From assembly GCA_030704615.1 (NCBI GenBank), contig CM060733.1, positions 5,890,001-5,954,000 on the forward strand: 64,000 nt of DNA, read 5' to 3'. The DNA comes from Takakia lepidozioides. Lineage: Eukaryota; Streptophyta; Takakiopsida; Takakiales; Takakiaceae. Numbering within the stretch: position 1 is the first letter of the stretch; the number at the start of each line of letters is the position of its first letter. The notes under the pieces are model-generated. The model was not told the origin of the DNA and ran no database searches. It was given only the letters and a program-made list of their open reading frames with translations. The position numbers and the translations under genes were made by a program. Shown piece by piece: positions 49,976 through 60,354 of this stretch.

Positions 49976-50573
49976 ACCCGCATTTGTAATGGCACACTGG
50001 CCATCTTCTGTGTTGAGAAGATGATTTCGGAGAGTTAACAAGATGGAGTTTCGGGGAATTGACATAGGTTTCATGTTGTGAACGTGAGATATCCAAACCA
50101 GACGGAACACCCTGCTGAAAAGCGGAATGTTTGGAGGTGGAATGTGGTGGCGAGCAGCCTCAAGAATGACCATCAACCTATCAGATTCATCCTCAGAATG
50201 TGTGAACATATCGGGGGGCAACTCAGGGATCTCACCTGCTGCAACAATTTGGTACAGAGGGGACCAACCCCAGATTCCCTCCTGTTTCTCATCATATTGT
50301 TCTCTATCCCATTTTGCCATGTTGTCGTCAACAAACTGCCTTCTACGAGCCTCCAACTCAGACTGGGCTGCAATTCCTTTCAATTCGAAATCCAGCAATG
50401 CCATGGCATACTTGTGATGTGCCATCACTAGTTGGCATTCCACCAACTGAGCGGGATGGTCACGAGTTACTCTAGGACGTATGGCAAATAGCTCCACCAC
50501 ATTTTCCATAGCTGTCTTCTCCTCTAGAGGTGCATCAAACTGCTCCCCCGCCATTGCAGAGTCATGGAGCTGG
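49976..50573 (-). CDS. exon of the Ulp1 locus, Trp/Glu-rich unknown domain
   Basis: After an ATTGTCCAG acceptor the frame reads LHDSAMAGEQFDAPLEEKTA, then FVDDNMAKWDREQYDEKQEG and IPPPNIPLFSRVFRLVWISH, and ends at a GTGAGA donor near 49975. It is about 199 codons without a stop. The preceding part ends QWWLKRR at a GTAACA donor (about 50727), and the phases can be joined. No named family recognised. Confidence 0.5.
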
Positions 50574-50727
50574 ACAATAATAGAGGAAGAGTAACCAAAA
50601 ACCCTAAACTTGAAAGGCAACTTCAAACAAAATGCAAAGACACGCATCATCAAAGAAGGAGTTGTGACCATGAAGGTGCAGGCCAAGAAAAAGGTGTGTT
50701 ACCCGTCGTTTAAGCCACCATTGACCA

Positions 50728-51740
50728 AAAGCGTTGCCCATCATTTGGTCCCCGAACTCAAATTTCCCAATAAGAGCCACAAGACGATTGAGAAAAGAAG
50801 GCTCGTCCACAGATGGAAATCCGTCGGGCAACAAGTCGAACTTCATCAGATAGGTCAGTCCTGGGCATGAAACAGGTGTGGGTATGGGAGACACAACAAT
50901 ATCCGAGGTCAGTAGCAACGACGCCTTGACAAAGCCTTCCCTTGCCTCTTCTCTACTTAGCGGTGCAAGGGTTGTGGACTTAAGAATGTGCACTGGAGGT
51001 CTGTCATCTTGTCTATCTGAAGATGCAACTCCAACGTGCACTTCGGGTCGAAGACTTTGCTGCGGCACGGCAGGAGGTCGTACAAACGTAGAGTTTACAA
51101 TGCGCTCAGATGGAAGACTTTCCTGTGATGGCAGAGGTGCGTCCAATGAGTCCTTTTGAATGCGTTGAGGTCTAATAGTCTGCTGTGGCAGCGCAGGTGG
51201 TGCGTCCAACAACTGGAAATCGTCATTGTCATCGTCATCATCATCGTCAAGGTCCACTCCCGGCTCCTTCCGAAGACTCATGTGCTTCCTGTGCTTAGGT
51301 TCTCGTGTAGTCTCTTCTGTCGTCGTCTCCTCGCGTTCTACCCTCGTCTTCATCAACTTGCAGGAAGGAGGCTTCATCCCGTGCTTACTAAGAACAGCCT
51401 CCATGATGTGCCTATGCCCCTTTTCAAAAACAGGGTACATTTTCAGTTTAGGCCCACCCTTTCCCACAGCAGCATCACAACCATTTATCCTGTGAATGTT
51501 AAGTTTCTTATCTTTATATTGCTTAAGACAATGGATACACTTGAATGGCTTCCTATTATCATCACTGGGCTGCTCAACCCTTGCCTCTGAGTGAGCCTCG
51601 CATATGAGATTTTCCCACTCATCAGAGTCGTACGTTTCATTGTATGTCCGACGCGCTTCGCGCATGGAGGATTGTTTCACCATATCGGCGCCTACTCCAA
51701 ATCCACTACCCTCCTCCTGAAGAATCCTCCAGCCGAGCAA
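50728..51740 (-). CDS. BED-like zinc-finger N-terminal part of the Ulp1 locus
   Basis: The frame contains FKCIHCLKQYKDKKLNIHRINGC, a Cys-x2-Cys..His-x5-Cys arrangement like BED and related transposon zinc fingers. A basic/Thr-rich linker follows, then an acidic run (LDDDDDDDNDD) and three imperfect repeats of PQQ(T/S)(I/L)R. The last part reads LMKFDLLPDGFPSVDEPSFL and ends QWWLKRR at a likely donor. The start at 51740 is the first ATG; upstream exons cannot be excluded. DNA binding by the finger is inferred. Confidence 0.6.
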
Positions 51741-51779
51741 AGGTTGCTGGAATGTGAAAGCAAGAACTCAAACTAAAAC

Positions 51780-52329
51780 ATGAAGCATGCAAATGGACTG
51801 CAACAAACAGAAATGGCAAGCAAGAGGAAGAAAATAGCTGCAAATCACACGAATGACTTCCAAATTCTCCAAAAAGAAAGTAATCGCTTCACCGCCACAA
51901 CTCAGTCAACAGTTTATAACAGCCGCGAAGCATACTCCTCAAGGAAGTGCTTGTAACACCGCTTCCACCGGGATCATACATTTCGGGCCATGCAAACGCC
52001 ATGTAGCTTGGAAAACCTGTCCTGTGGCTGCCATGAATTAAATCAATCAAGCATCGACGTGGGGAGTGACAAAGGGCCGCATTCGAATCGACAGGTCCAC
52101 CATGTGCGTGTGAACTGGACGCGAAAAGCACGAAAGCATGATCATTGCGATCTCCCTACGGCCATATATGAGTATGTGTCACATCCTGTCATGTCAAGCC
52201 GTCCATCATCATGGGTGATTGCAGCACATGGATCATGTTGCATCCCATCCCTCTTTCGTCATGCGATGTGTCCCGCGCGCAATGTTGGGTTGTGGTGACA
52301 GGTGTCATGTGCCACAGAGTTCATGTGGT
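51780..52329. other. spacer upstream of the Ulp1 locus
   Basis: No gene supported. By position it may hold the promoter of the minus-strand locus. No terminal inverted repeat was recognised here. Confidence 0.35.
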
Positions 52330-52500
52330 GTGGTGACAGCCGGCGGGGAGGGCGGGCGGGCATGGGGATGGGGGGTGCGGGGGGTGAGGGGTGGGCTGGC
52401 GCGGGGGCGAGGGGGCGCAGCGACCGCGAGCCGCGCAGGAGCCGGCGAAGGGGGTGCGGCTGGAGTGGCGGGGGGTGCCACGCAGGCAGGACTGAAGGGG
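52330..52500. repeat. G-rich low-complexity tract
   Basis: About 170 bases dominated by runs of three to six G on the plus strand, with many sets of four close G-runs and therefore G-quadruplex potential. The open frames across it are products of this bias. Confidence 0.8.
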
Positions 52501-52583
52501 TCGCATTAAACTCCCGGGCCTTTTCTATCTAATGTGCGCCCTTTGCTATTTTTCCCTTCCAACAGCCCAATGTCATCTAAGTA

Positions 52584-52690
52584 AGTTTTTTTTCCACGAA
52601 GCCTACGACCAGATTTGAACCGGAGACCTTTCCCTTGATATCTCTCCCGTCGAGGCTCCAACCATTGTCCAAGGAATGCCCACTTTGCCA
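52584..52690 (-). mobile_element. tRNA-derived SINE, short
   Basis: The minus strand reads GGTTGGAGCCTCGACGGGAG, then the B box CCGGTTCAAATC (52623-52612), a GTCGTAGGCTTCGTGG stretch and a run of eight A (52594-52586). The A box near 52670 is imperfect. Structure fits a very short SINE, or a tRNA pseudogene copied with a poly(A) tail. Confidence 0.55.
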
Positions 52691-52699
52691 TTTTTGCTA

Positions 52700-53600
52700 T
52701 TTTTTATGAATTTCCAGCGACCAAAAGTACTTGGAATTCCACATCTCCCTCACCGCTTGTCCAAAAATCATGAGACCAAGCGGTGCACCCCTCCTCATCG
52801 AGGGCTTTCCAACGGCACCAAACACCCGCGCTGGCCCCGCGGTTTGGGAGATCTCAACGACGCTACAAAACAAAACAAAACAAACGTCTCGATTCATATA
52901 TTGATATATACACATTCCTTGATTAACCCCTAAAGGACGACACGTCGCGTCAGTTTTTTGCCACGCTCCAGTTTGATAGTGGATGATAGTGGATGGAAGT
53001 GAACCCTGAAGAAAAATTGTGGATGTCAGAGAGGAGCACGTGTGGGAATTTACAGCGCCAAAAAATCATTAAGGCTCCTAGATTTTTTCAAAGTGCCAAG
53101 GGGTCAGAAAATCCAGTGTTAGAGCACCATTGACCTGCCTACGTGGCAGCCAAATGGGCAATCTCCAAAATAACATCTAGGGCTGAAAATTTATCATAAT
53201 CCCAAATTTTTTGGATAGGGCACTATGAAATGTTACTGGGCACTTACTTACAAGAGGAATTGGAAAACAAATATCATCTCATGGGTGTAATCGTGAAAGA
53301 AGCCAAAACAAGACAATTCACCCCCCCAGATTTCACATACAAAGCTGGAATTTTGGTCTGATTTTTGTGGGAGACAGTGGTTTAGGTGCCATATAATCAG
53401 ATTATGGAGGGCCTTTGTCTAGGAAGATTCAACTTGATACTGTAATTTTATGGTCAAACAATTTTTTGCATGCAATTTTTGAATACATTTACAAATTGGG
53501 GCATATTATTTTGTTATAATCTCCCAAATGCAATGGTCAATTTGCCTACATTTTTTACAGGACGTGTACATAGTAGATATGCACATAAGCATGTACCGGT
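52700..53600. other. spacer, no gene seen
   Basis: Mixed composition with no family resemblance in any frame. Confidence 0.4.
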
Positions 53601-53759
53601 TATATTAGAGCAATGGAAGCTATAAGGTCTTCCAACACACCAAAAACAAACCAGGAAAAACCCCAAAATCACCCCCAATTCACCCCCCAAAATCAACCCC
53701 CAGACACCCCAACCCCCCCCCACCAAGCAGCATGCCAGGGCAGGCGCTTTCACCAGCGC

Positions 53760-54115
53760 CCATGCGACGGGAATTTTCGGCTTGCCACGGGAGGGGGTCG
53801 CAAGAGGCGATGCCTCGCTGTCGCCACAACCCATTGCGTAGCAATGGCCGACCCCCCCCCCCCCCCCCCCCTCCGACTGGTTTTTTCCCTTGGCGACCTC
53901 CGGGGGTCGCTAGGAGCGACGCCGCAGCGTAGCTGTTCCCACTCCCGCCCTGCCCCGCATTTTCTTTTAAAAAAACATTTTTATAAATATGCGACTCCCG
54001 GGAGTTGCTCCAACCCACGGCCGGGCGTCGCACAGACCGCCTCCCCTGCGACGGGGTTTTTTTCACTTATCCGACGTCCGGGTCGCGTTGTTTTTAGCAT
54101 GCGACACCCGGGCAT
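53760..54115. repeat. cluster of GCGAC..GTCGC palindromes with long C run
   Basis: GCGACCTCCGGGGGTCGC (53893-53910), GCGACTCCCGGGAGTTGC (53991-54008), CGACGTCCGGGTCGCG (54072-54087) and GCGACACCCGGG (54101-54112) are near-palindromes around a CCGGG core. More single GCGAC/GTCGC words lie between 53763 and 54055. A run of about 20 C lies at 53850-53871. Flanks are AT-rich, so the GC-rich patch stands out. Confidence 0.75.
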
Positions 54116-54359
54116 ATGATAAGGTTCATCCCCCTGGATCATTGGGGGTAAGAAGTTACACCCCCATCCATAAGTGTATATACTCTTTTTTAGTGGGCCC
54201 ACCAAAAAAAAGGGTTAAATTACTAGGGCTTTGCGTTGCTCCGCACTACTTAGCGACGAATTCTAAGACCTATGTTCAATTTTCACAAAAAGGGGTGGGT
54301 CATTCCCATGGTGCATTACCATAGGTAGACACCTAAGACTTTCAAAAGAAAGAACAGGA

Positions 54360-54432
54360 AAAAAAGAAATGAAAAAACGGGAAGCTACTTCTCACAAATC
54401 AGGCCCTTCATTATGGTTGAGGAGAAAATAAC
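54360..54432 (-). mobile_element. 3' part resembling SINE family 2
   Basis: The minus strand reads AGAGGTTATTTTCTCCTC, GGGCCTGATTTGTGAG and CTTCCCGTTTTTTC. It resembles the 3' half of family 2 (AGAGGTTATTGTCTCCTC and GGGGCCTGCTCC at 22936-23177; CCGATTTGTGAGCGG at 23388-23549). It directly follows the tail of the family 1 copy in the same orientation, giving a composite. Confidence 0.5.
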
Positions 54433-54438
54433 CTCTTT

Positions 54439-54568
54439 GATAAAGATAAAGGTAAATTTTCTTTAATGTCCAATGAATCTATAGAGCCTACTGCTCAACA
54501 CAGCCCATCTAGAGGCCAATGGTCGGTTTGAAGGCACATGTTGAAGGATTGAACCCAGGATCACAAGG
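54439..54568 (-). mobile_element. SINE family 1, minus-strand copy
   Basis: On the minus strand: TGATCCTGGGTTCAATCC (B box 54555-54546), TTCAACATGTGCCTTCAAACC, TGTGTTGAGCAGTAGGCTCT, ATTGGACATTAAAGAAA and a CCTTTATCTTTATC tail. It is about 85-90% identical to 60714-60889. The A-box head is replaced by G-rich sequence. Confidence 0.8.
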
Positions 54569-54804
54569 CTCATGGGACCCCGGGGTGGAGGAGGGGGGGG
54601 GGGGGTGGGGAGAAGATCATGGACAAGGTTGATTTTTCTTTATATATATGTGGTAACTCGTATTAAATCAAGGGAAATAACCTTGGGAGAACTTTAAGGC
54701 CTTACCAGAAGGTGGGTAACATACCTGGGGAAAGATATTTTTTAGTTTGGTAGGTGAAACAGCTGTCTGGAGTGTTTTCTGGCTGCTGTATTACCCTGAG
54801 ATAA

Positions 54805-56785
54805 TTACCAGTAGTCCCCACAAGAACACACCCCATTGTTGAAGTGATGAAAGCAGATGGCATCCCTTGCAATAATTTCTCGTGCAACAATTTTGGATAT
54901 CAACTTGGTGCGGCACTCCCCACATACACATAGGTTTTTAATGATGCGGATAGGGGTCCTAGGGGGTGTGCTAATGAGCCCAAAAGCTATGGCCAGCTTT
55001 TCGCTGTGGTGGTAAAGAGTCTGTTCCTTCATCTGCTGATCCACATCACGCAACACAAAGCGTGTCTCAGGCACATATCCAGCCTCCTTAATCTGCTAAG
55101 TTAATCTCTCTAACGCATCATAGATCTCCTCTGCTTGTGGGTGAGATCTATCTCCAACGGCAAATGTACACATCTTGTGATTCCACCTTGAAAATACATT
55201 CTGCAGCACACTCTGCTAACTCCACATTTCCATAGATTCTGCAGGCACCAAGCAAGGCCCCCCACACTGAAGCACCTGGTTTGAGTGCCATGTTGGCAAT
55301 GAAATCTTCTTCATCCAAGCGCCCTGCACGGCCAAGGAGGTCAACCATGCAGGTGTAGTGCTTTTCTGTTGGTGTAATGCCATGCTCTTGACACATGGAT
55401 TGAAAATAATGACCACCTTCATCTACAAGGCCCAAATGGCTGCATGCAGAGAGAACACCAATAAATGTGACCTCATTTGGCTTCACACCAGTTCAAAGAG
55501 TTGGAGAGCCTCGTGACCACGCCCATGCTGAGCGTATCCTATAATCATCCAGTCCATGAGACCACATCTGGTTTAAGAATTTTGTCAAACACCTCCCGTG
55601 CATCCTCTACACTCCCACATTTGGTATACAAATCAATGAGGGCATTCCTGACGTAGACATCTGACTCACACACAGATTTGATAATGTAGGCATGGACACA
55701 CTTGCCCTGTTCCAGGGATGCTTCACACCCTCTCTTTGCATTTGTCGAAAGAGTTTGAAAGCCTCCTCACCATGACCACTCTGTGCACATCCTCCAATCA
55801 TCGCAGTCCATGAGACCACATCTCGCTTAGGCATTCTGTCAAACACATTGAGTGCATCCATCACACTCCTGCACTTGCAATAAATACTGACAAGGGCATT
55901 CCCGAGTCCAACATCTGACTCAAATTCAGCTTTGATGATGGTGGCAAGGAGCTGCTTGCCCCGTTCTAAAGCCTCCGGGCCAGCACAAGCGTTGAGGACA
56001 CTAATAAAGGAGACAATATCTGCCTTCATGCCTTCTCTTTGCATGCGCTGAAAGAGTTAAAAAGACCATGACCATGCTGAGCAGATCCTGCAATCATAGC
56101 AGTCCGTGAGAGCCCATCTCGCTTGGGCATTGCACGTCAAATACTCGGGTGGCATCCGTCAAACTCTCACACCTGCGATACATGCTGACAAGGGCAGTCC
56201 CCACAGGGACATCCCCTCAAGTCCAGCCTCAATGCACGCACATTTTGCATACATGTCCACCAGGGCAGTGTTCAGGATGACACTTCCAGCTTTGACACTG
56301 TCACCATGGACCTCTTTCCCCTTTTCCAGAGCTCCCAGGCTTGCACACGCATTACAAACAAAAACAAACGTTATGTGGTTGGCTTCACCCCTTCGCACAT
56401 CATTTGCTCATAGGTCTCCAAAGCCTCCATCCCGTGCATACATGTCCACCAGGGCAGTGTTCAGGATGATATCTGGTACAATTCCAGCTTTGACGATGTC
56501 ACCATGGACCTCTTTCCGCTTTTCCAGAGCTCCCAGGCTTGCACACGCATTGCAAGCAAAAACAAACGTTCTGTGGTTGGGCTTCACCCCTTCGTACATC
56601 ATTTGCTCATAGGTCTCCAAAGCCTCCATCCCGCACCCTTGTTGTGCATAGCCTGCAATCATCGCACTCCACGACACCACATCTCATTCAGCCATACTTT
56701 CGAGCACTCCCTTTCCTCAATGCACGCACATTTGACATACATTTCCACCAGGGCAGTGTTCAGAATGACATCTGGTAATCTGTCA
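54805..56785 (-). pseudogene. PLS-class PPR gene, 3' part with E and DYW domains, broken
   Basis: DYW-type PPR proteins act in chloroplasts or mitochondria in C-to-U RNA editing (family knowledge). PPR motifs read VVSWSAMIAGYAQQGCGMEA, DVGLGNALVSIYCKCRSVMD and RDVVSWTAMIGGCAQSGHGE. An E-region block (55486-55148) has YTCMVDLLGRAGRLDEEDF and GASVWGALLGACRIYGNVEL. The DYW block (55074-54805) has [14 protein letters not shown] (zinc/catalytic His and Glu), [14 protein letters not shown] and the C-terminal [13 protein letters not shown] followed by a stop. Frame changes near 55700, 55500 and 55110 and a missing stretch before the DYW block show the gene is dead. The CxxC motif is kept, but the usual His after it is Arg and a residue or two are missing. 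Confidence 0.85.
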
Positions 56786-57060
56786 GGCATTCACCTTTTG
56801 CCTTGGTTGTCCCACCATTGACTGGGGTCAGAGAAGTATTCATTCCACAGCTTCTCTTCATCTCTGTTACCTGTTTTTGGATAGTTTCCTGTTGTCACAT
56901 TGGCAGTATCATGTCAAAGTCACTGCAAACTAGATTCACTCAACCAGCTAACTCGCAGAATTCAACATGGAAATTTAGGGCCGATTCTGATTAGAGGGAA
57001 AAACAGGGCGAAATGTGTTGTAGAAGGGCCTTCATTAGCAGTGCCTTCATGAAGCCTTAA
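56786..57060 (+). repeat. repeat R, copy 1, inside the PPR cluster
   Basis: Carries CAGGCATTCACCTTTTG, TTGTCCCACCATTGACTGGG, GTATTCATTCCAC, TCAAAGTCACTGCAAACTAG and CAGAATTCAACATGG. It matches 58866-59055, 59146-59235 and 60076-60225. Read on the minus strand it abuts the PPR block at CTGACAG / ATTACCAGATGTC, interrupting a PPR motif. It may be a copied leader or intron of the PPR gene family (inference). Confidence 0.75.
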
Positions 57061-57259
57061 CCCCATGGGAACTCTGGAAATCTTCATATTTGAAAAATGG
57101 GGCACATTAGATGTGTTAATATTTCACTGGAGATTCCAGTTCCTCGGACACCTGACTATCAGTGGGAACAGTCGCTCCAAAACTACTAAGGTGATGCCCG
57201 CAACAGTTGAACACCATACAAATTGAGCAACTTAGGATAATGTGAGTGTGCACCTGCTT

Positions 57260-58790
57260 TGTCACAGGGTGCACATGTTCACCAGGGCAGTGTACAATTC
57301 CAGCTTTGACGATGTCACCATGGACCTCTTTGCCCTTTCCAGAGCTGCCAGGCTTGCACAGGCATTGCAAACGGAAACAAACGTGATGTGGTCGGGCTTC
57401 ACCCCTTCCCCCATCATTTGCTCATAGGTTTCCAAAGACTCCATCATGCGCCCTTGCTATGCATACCCTGCAATCATCGCACTCCACGACACCAAATCTC
57501 GTTCAACCATACTGTCAAACACTCCCTCCGCATCCTCGATGCACCCACATTTTGCATACATATCCACAAGGGTATTGTTCAGAATCACATCTGGTACAGT
57601 TCCAGCTTTTGCGATGCAACCATGCACCACTTTGCCCTTTTCCAGGGCTGCCAGGCTTGCAAATGCACAGACCTGATGTGGTCGGGCTTCACCCCTTCCA
57701 CCATCATTTGCTCACACGTCTCCAAAGCCTCCATCCCGCGCCCCTGCTGTGCATACCCTGCAAGCATTGCATTCCACGACACCACATTTCATTCAACCAT
57801 ATTGTTGAACACTGCCTTTGCATCCTTGATGCTCCAACATTTGGCATACATGTCCACGAGGGCATTGTTCAGAATGACATCGGGTACAATTCCAGCTCTG
57901 ACAATGTCAAAGTGGCCCTCTTTGCCCTTTTCCAGAGCTGCCAGGCTTGCACACGCATTGCAAACACACATAAGCGTGATGTGGTTGGGCTTCACCCCTT
58001 CCCCCATCATTTGCTCATAGGTCTCCACAGCCTCCACCCCACGTCCCTGATCATTTGCTCATAGGTCTCCACAGCCTCCACCCCACGTCCCTGCTGTGCA
58101 TACCCTGCAAGCATCGCGCTCCACGACACCACATCTCGTTCAGCCATATTGTTGAAAACTGCCTTGCATCCTTAATGTACCCACATTTGGCATACATGTC
58201 CACTAGAGCAGTGTTCAGAATGACATCTGGTACAATTCCAGATTTGACGATGTCATCATGAACCTCTTTCCCCTTTTCCAAGGCTCACACATGTATTGCA
58301 AACACAAACGAACGTGATGTGGATGGGCTTCACCCCTCGTGTACACCTGCTTTCCAGCTTCAAGGCCTTTCATCTTGATGCACTTATGCAAGAGACAGAC
58401 ATACATATCTGAATCTGCTGAAATTCCTCCTTGGTTTAAAGTCTGTAGATCCTCTTTCAGTCTGCCTGCCTCACAAAGCATCTTCACATGTCCAGAAGAG
58501 CCAGAAGAGGCATTGTGGACTCCCTCTCTTGATCCTCTTCCAGAAGCTGTGGTCAGGGTTAAGGTGCCTGATTTTATCAACTGTACCGCTGCAGCTGCTG
58601 CCTTTAATTGACCATCTACGCATGCAGGTTTCTTGTAGCTATTGATCCATAGGAAATCATACGTAATCTTGTGCTTGAAATCTGGCCCTCTTGGATATCT
58701 GGACCCACACTCTATCCCTTCTCCTTCAGCTATCCATGCCTCTGCACAAATCATACATTCATCTTTGCCCTTGCTGCTAGCAGCTGACAA
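57260..58790 (-). pseudogene. PPR gene N-terminal part and tandem PPR array, broken
   Basis: From an ATG at 58790 the minus strand reads a variable N-terminus and a first PPR-like block (MLCEAGRLKEDLQTLNQGGI, DMYVCLLHKCIKMKGLEAGK). It then reads nearly identical triplets: VPDVILNTALVDMYAKCG, ERDVVSWNAMIAGYAQQG and GVKPDHITFVSVCNACASL. The DNA unit starting ACAATTCCAGC recurs at 57294, 57596, 57885 and 58232, a period of about 290-303 bases. An exact 44-base doubling lies at 58007-58094. Frame changes and stops between units mean no intact protein. Upstream PPR genes usually have diverged repeats, so this array grew by DNA duplication. Confidence 0.8.
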
Positions 58791-58865
58791 TGACAGCCTA
58801 GATTTGTTCTAGGAAACACCCAATCACACTAGTTCCTATGCTGAATTGCGTCTACTACTCTCTAG

Positions 58866-59055
58866 CAGGCATTCAACGTTTTGCCTCTGTTGTCCCACCA
58901 TTGACTGGGGGCAGAAAAGTATTCATTCCACACCCTCTCCTCATCTTTGTTACCTGTTGTTGGATACTTTCCTGTTATCGCATTGGCAGTATCATGTCAA
59001 AGTCACTCCAAACTAGATTCAGTCAACCAGCTAACTTGCAGAATTCAACATGACG
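58866..59055 (+). repeat. repeat R, copy 2
   Basis: About 88% identical to copy 1 over GTCCCACCATTGACTGGG, ATTGGCAGTATCATGTCAAA and CTAACTTGCAGAATTCAACA. It lies just upstream of the PPR N-terminal block on the minus strand, as copy 1 lies upstream of the second block. Confidence 0.75.
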
Positions 59056-59145
59056 GCATGAATTTCTTCCAACAGACATCCCAACCCTACTTATTACAGT
59101 AGTTCCAAATCTGAATTTCATCTGCTTCTCTCTGTAGTCCAACAG

Positions 59146-59235
59146 GCATTCACCTTTTTGTCTCCATTGTCCCACCAGTGACTCGGGTCGGAAAAGTGTT
59201 CATTCCAAAGCTTCTCCTCATCTCTGTTATCTGTT
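59146..59235 (+). repeat. repeat R, copy 3, short
   Basis: Matches the first 90 bases of copies 1 and 2 (CAGGCATTCACCTTTTTGTC, GTCCCACCAGTGACTCGGG, TTCATTCCAAAGCTTCTCC), then diverges into GA-rich microsatellite sequence (about 59250-59268 and 59297-59318). Confidence 0.7.
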
Positions 59236-59239
59236 TTGC

Positions 59240-60070
59240 ACCCACATTATGAGAGAGAGAGAGAGAGCGTACTGATAAGACGTTGTTTTCTGTAAAGAAA
59301 GAGAGAGAGAGAGAGAGGGTGCCATGACCCAGATGGCTTCTACCTGAGGCTTCTGACCTCAGAAAAGGAAGTTGAGAAGTCTTATGTGTGTAGTGCTTTT
59401 GTACATCCAGTGGCCTGACTGGTTCAACAAGGCTTTGGTGCATTCAAGAATTGAGAACAAGAGATGGCTCATGCTTCAAAATTGATTTCGAAGCTTGGTC
59501 TCTTTTAGTACTTTGTGACTTTTCTTTCTCACTCTGCAGAGTTAATACAATAACAGATGACAACAAGGACCCAGCCTACATTGCTATATGACATGTGCAT
59601 AGGACAATTGCTGAAATCGCAGGGAGACACACAAAAGAAGGGAAAACCAGAAAAGGGAATATGTCACAATTTCAGTGAAGGAAGTTTGGAGGTAGGTTTG
59701 GCACTACCACAAGCCACCGTGGCAGGGCTGGTTTGGAGACGTGGCCTTATCAAGATTCGCCAACTGTTCCTGCATGTTCCAAGAACAAGCTGTCATCTTC
59801 ATGAAAGAGTCATGCCGGACACGCTAGTGCTTGCTTACTCTGACAAATACGCCCACTGTTAAGTCTGAAGAACAAGACACTCACTATACTGGCGTCCAAC
59901 TTCCATTCTGGGGAGATTATCAAGATTCTTTCCTTATCTCTATGTGAGTGATGCCAGGATACTCAGTCAAGCAGGATTTGCAACAAACAACAAAACATGG
60001 AAAACCCACCAGAAGAAGATTTGTCCCTGAGTCCCGTCTTTTGAAGAATCGGCCTTCAAAATATTGTGCC
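59240..60070. other. spacer with GA microsatellites
   Basis: Two GA runs lie near 59250-59268 and 59297-59318. No gene supported in the rest. Confidence 0.45.
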
Positions 60071-60075
60071 TGCTC

Positions 60076-60225
60076 TCCTGCTGCCACATCGGGCAGTCAC
60101 TTGTCAAAGTCACTCCAAACCACCACAGTTCCACCCAACGAGCTAACTTACAGAATTCAATATGCATCTCAGGGCCGAGTCTGATGAGAGGGCAAAACAG
60201 GCTGAAATAGGTTGAAGAAGACGGT
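60076..60225 (+). repeat. repeat R, copy 4
   Basis: Matches the second half of copy 1: TCAAAGTCACTCCAAAC, GAGCTAACTTACAGAATTCA, AGGGCCGAGTCTGATGAGAG and CAGGCTGAAATAGGTTG. Confidence 0.65.
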
Positions 60226-60354
60226 GCCCTCACCACATTGTCCTTGACCTTGTGACCCATGGAGACCACCAACCCAAAAGGACCTCTTGTGTGTGCTGCT
60301 TGTGTCTGTAGTCAGGTAATGTCGGATTGGTCTGTGTGAACCACCACGGTGCAG

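Noticed and set aside
51226-51590. plus-strand Ser-rich ORFs
   Set aside because: They are the reverse of the GAT-repeat coding the acidic run of the zinc-finger exon.
56106-58064. long plus-strand ORFs through the PPR cluster
   Set aside because: They are antisense shadows of the PPR repeats, recurring only because the repeats recur.
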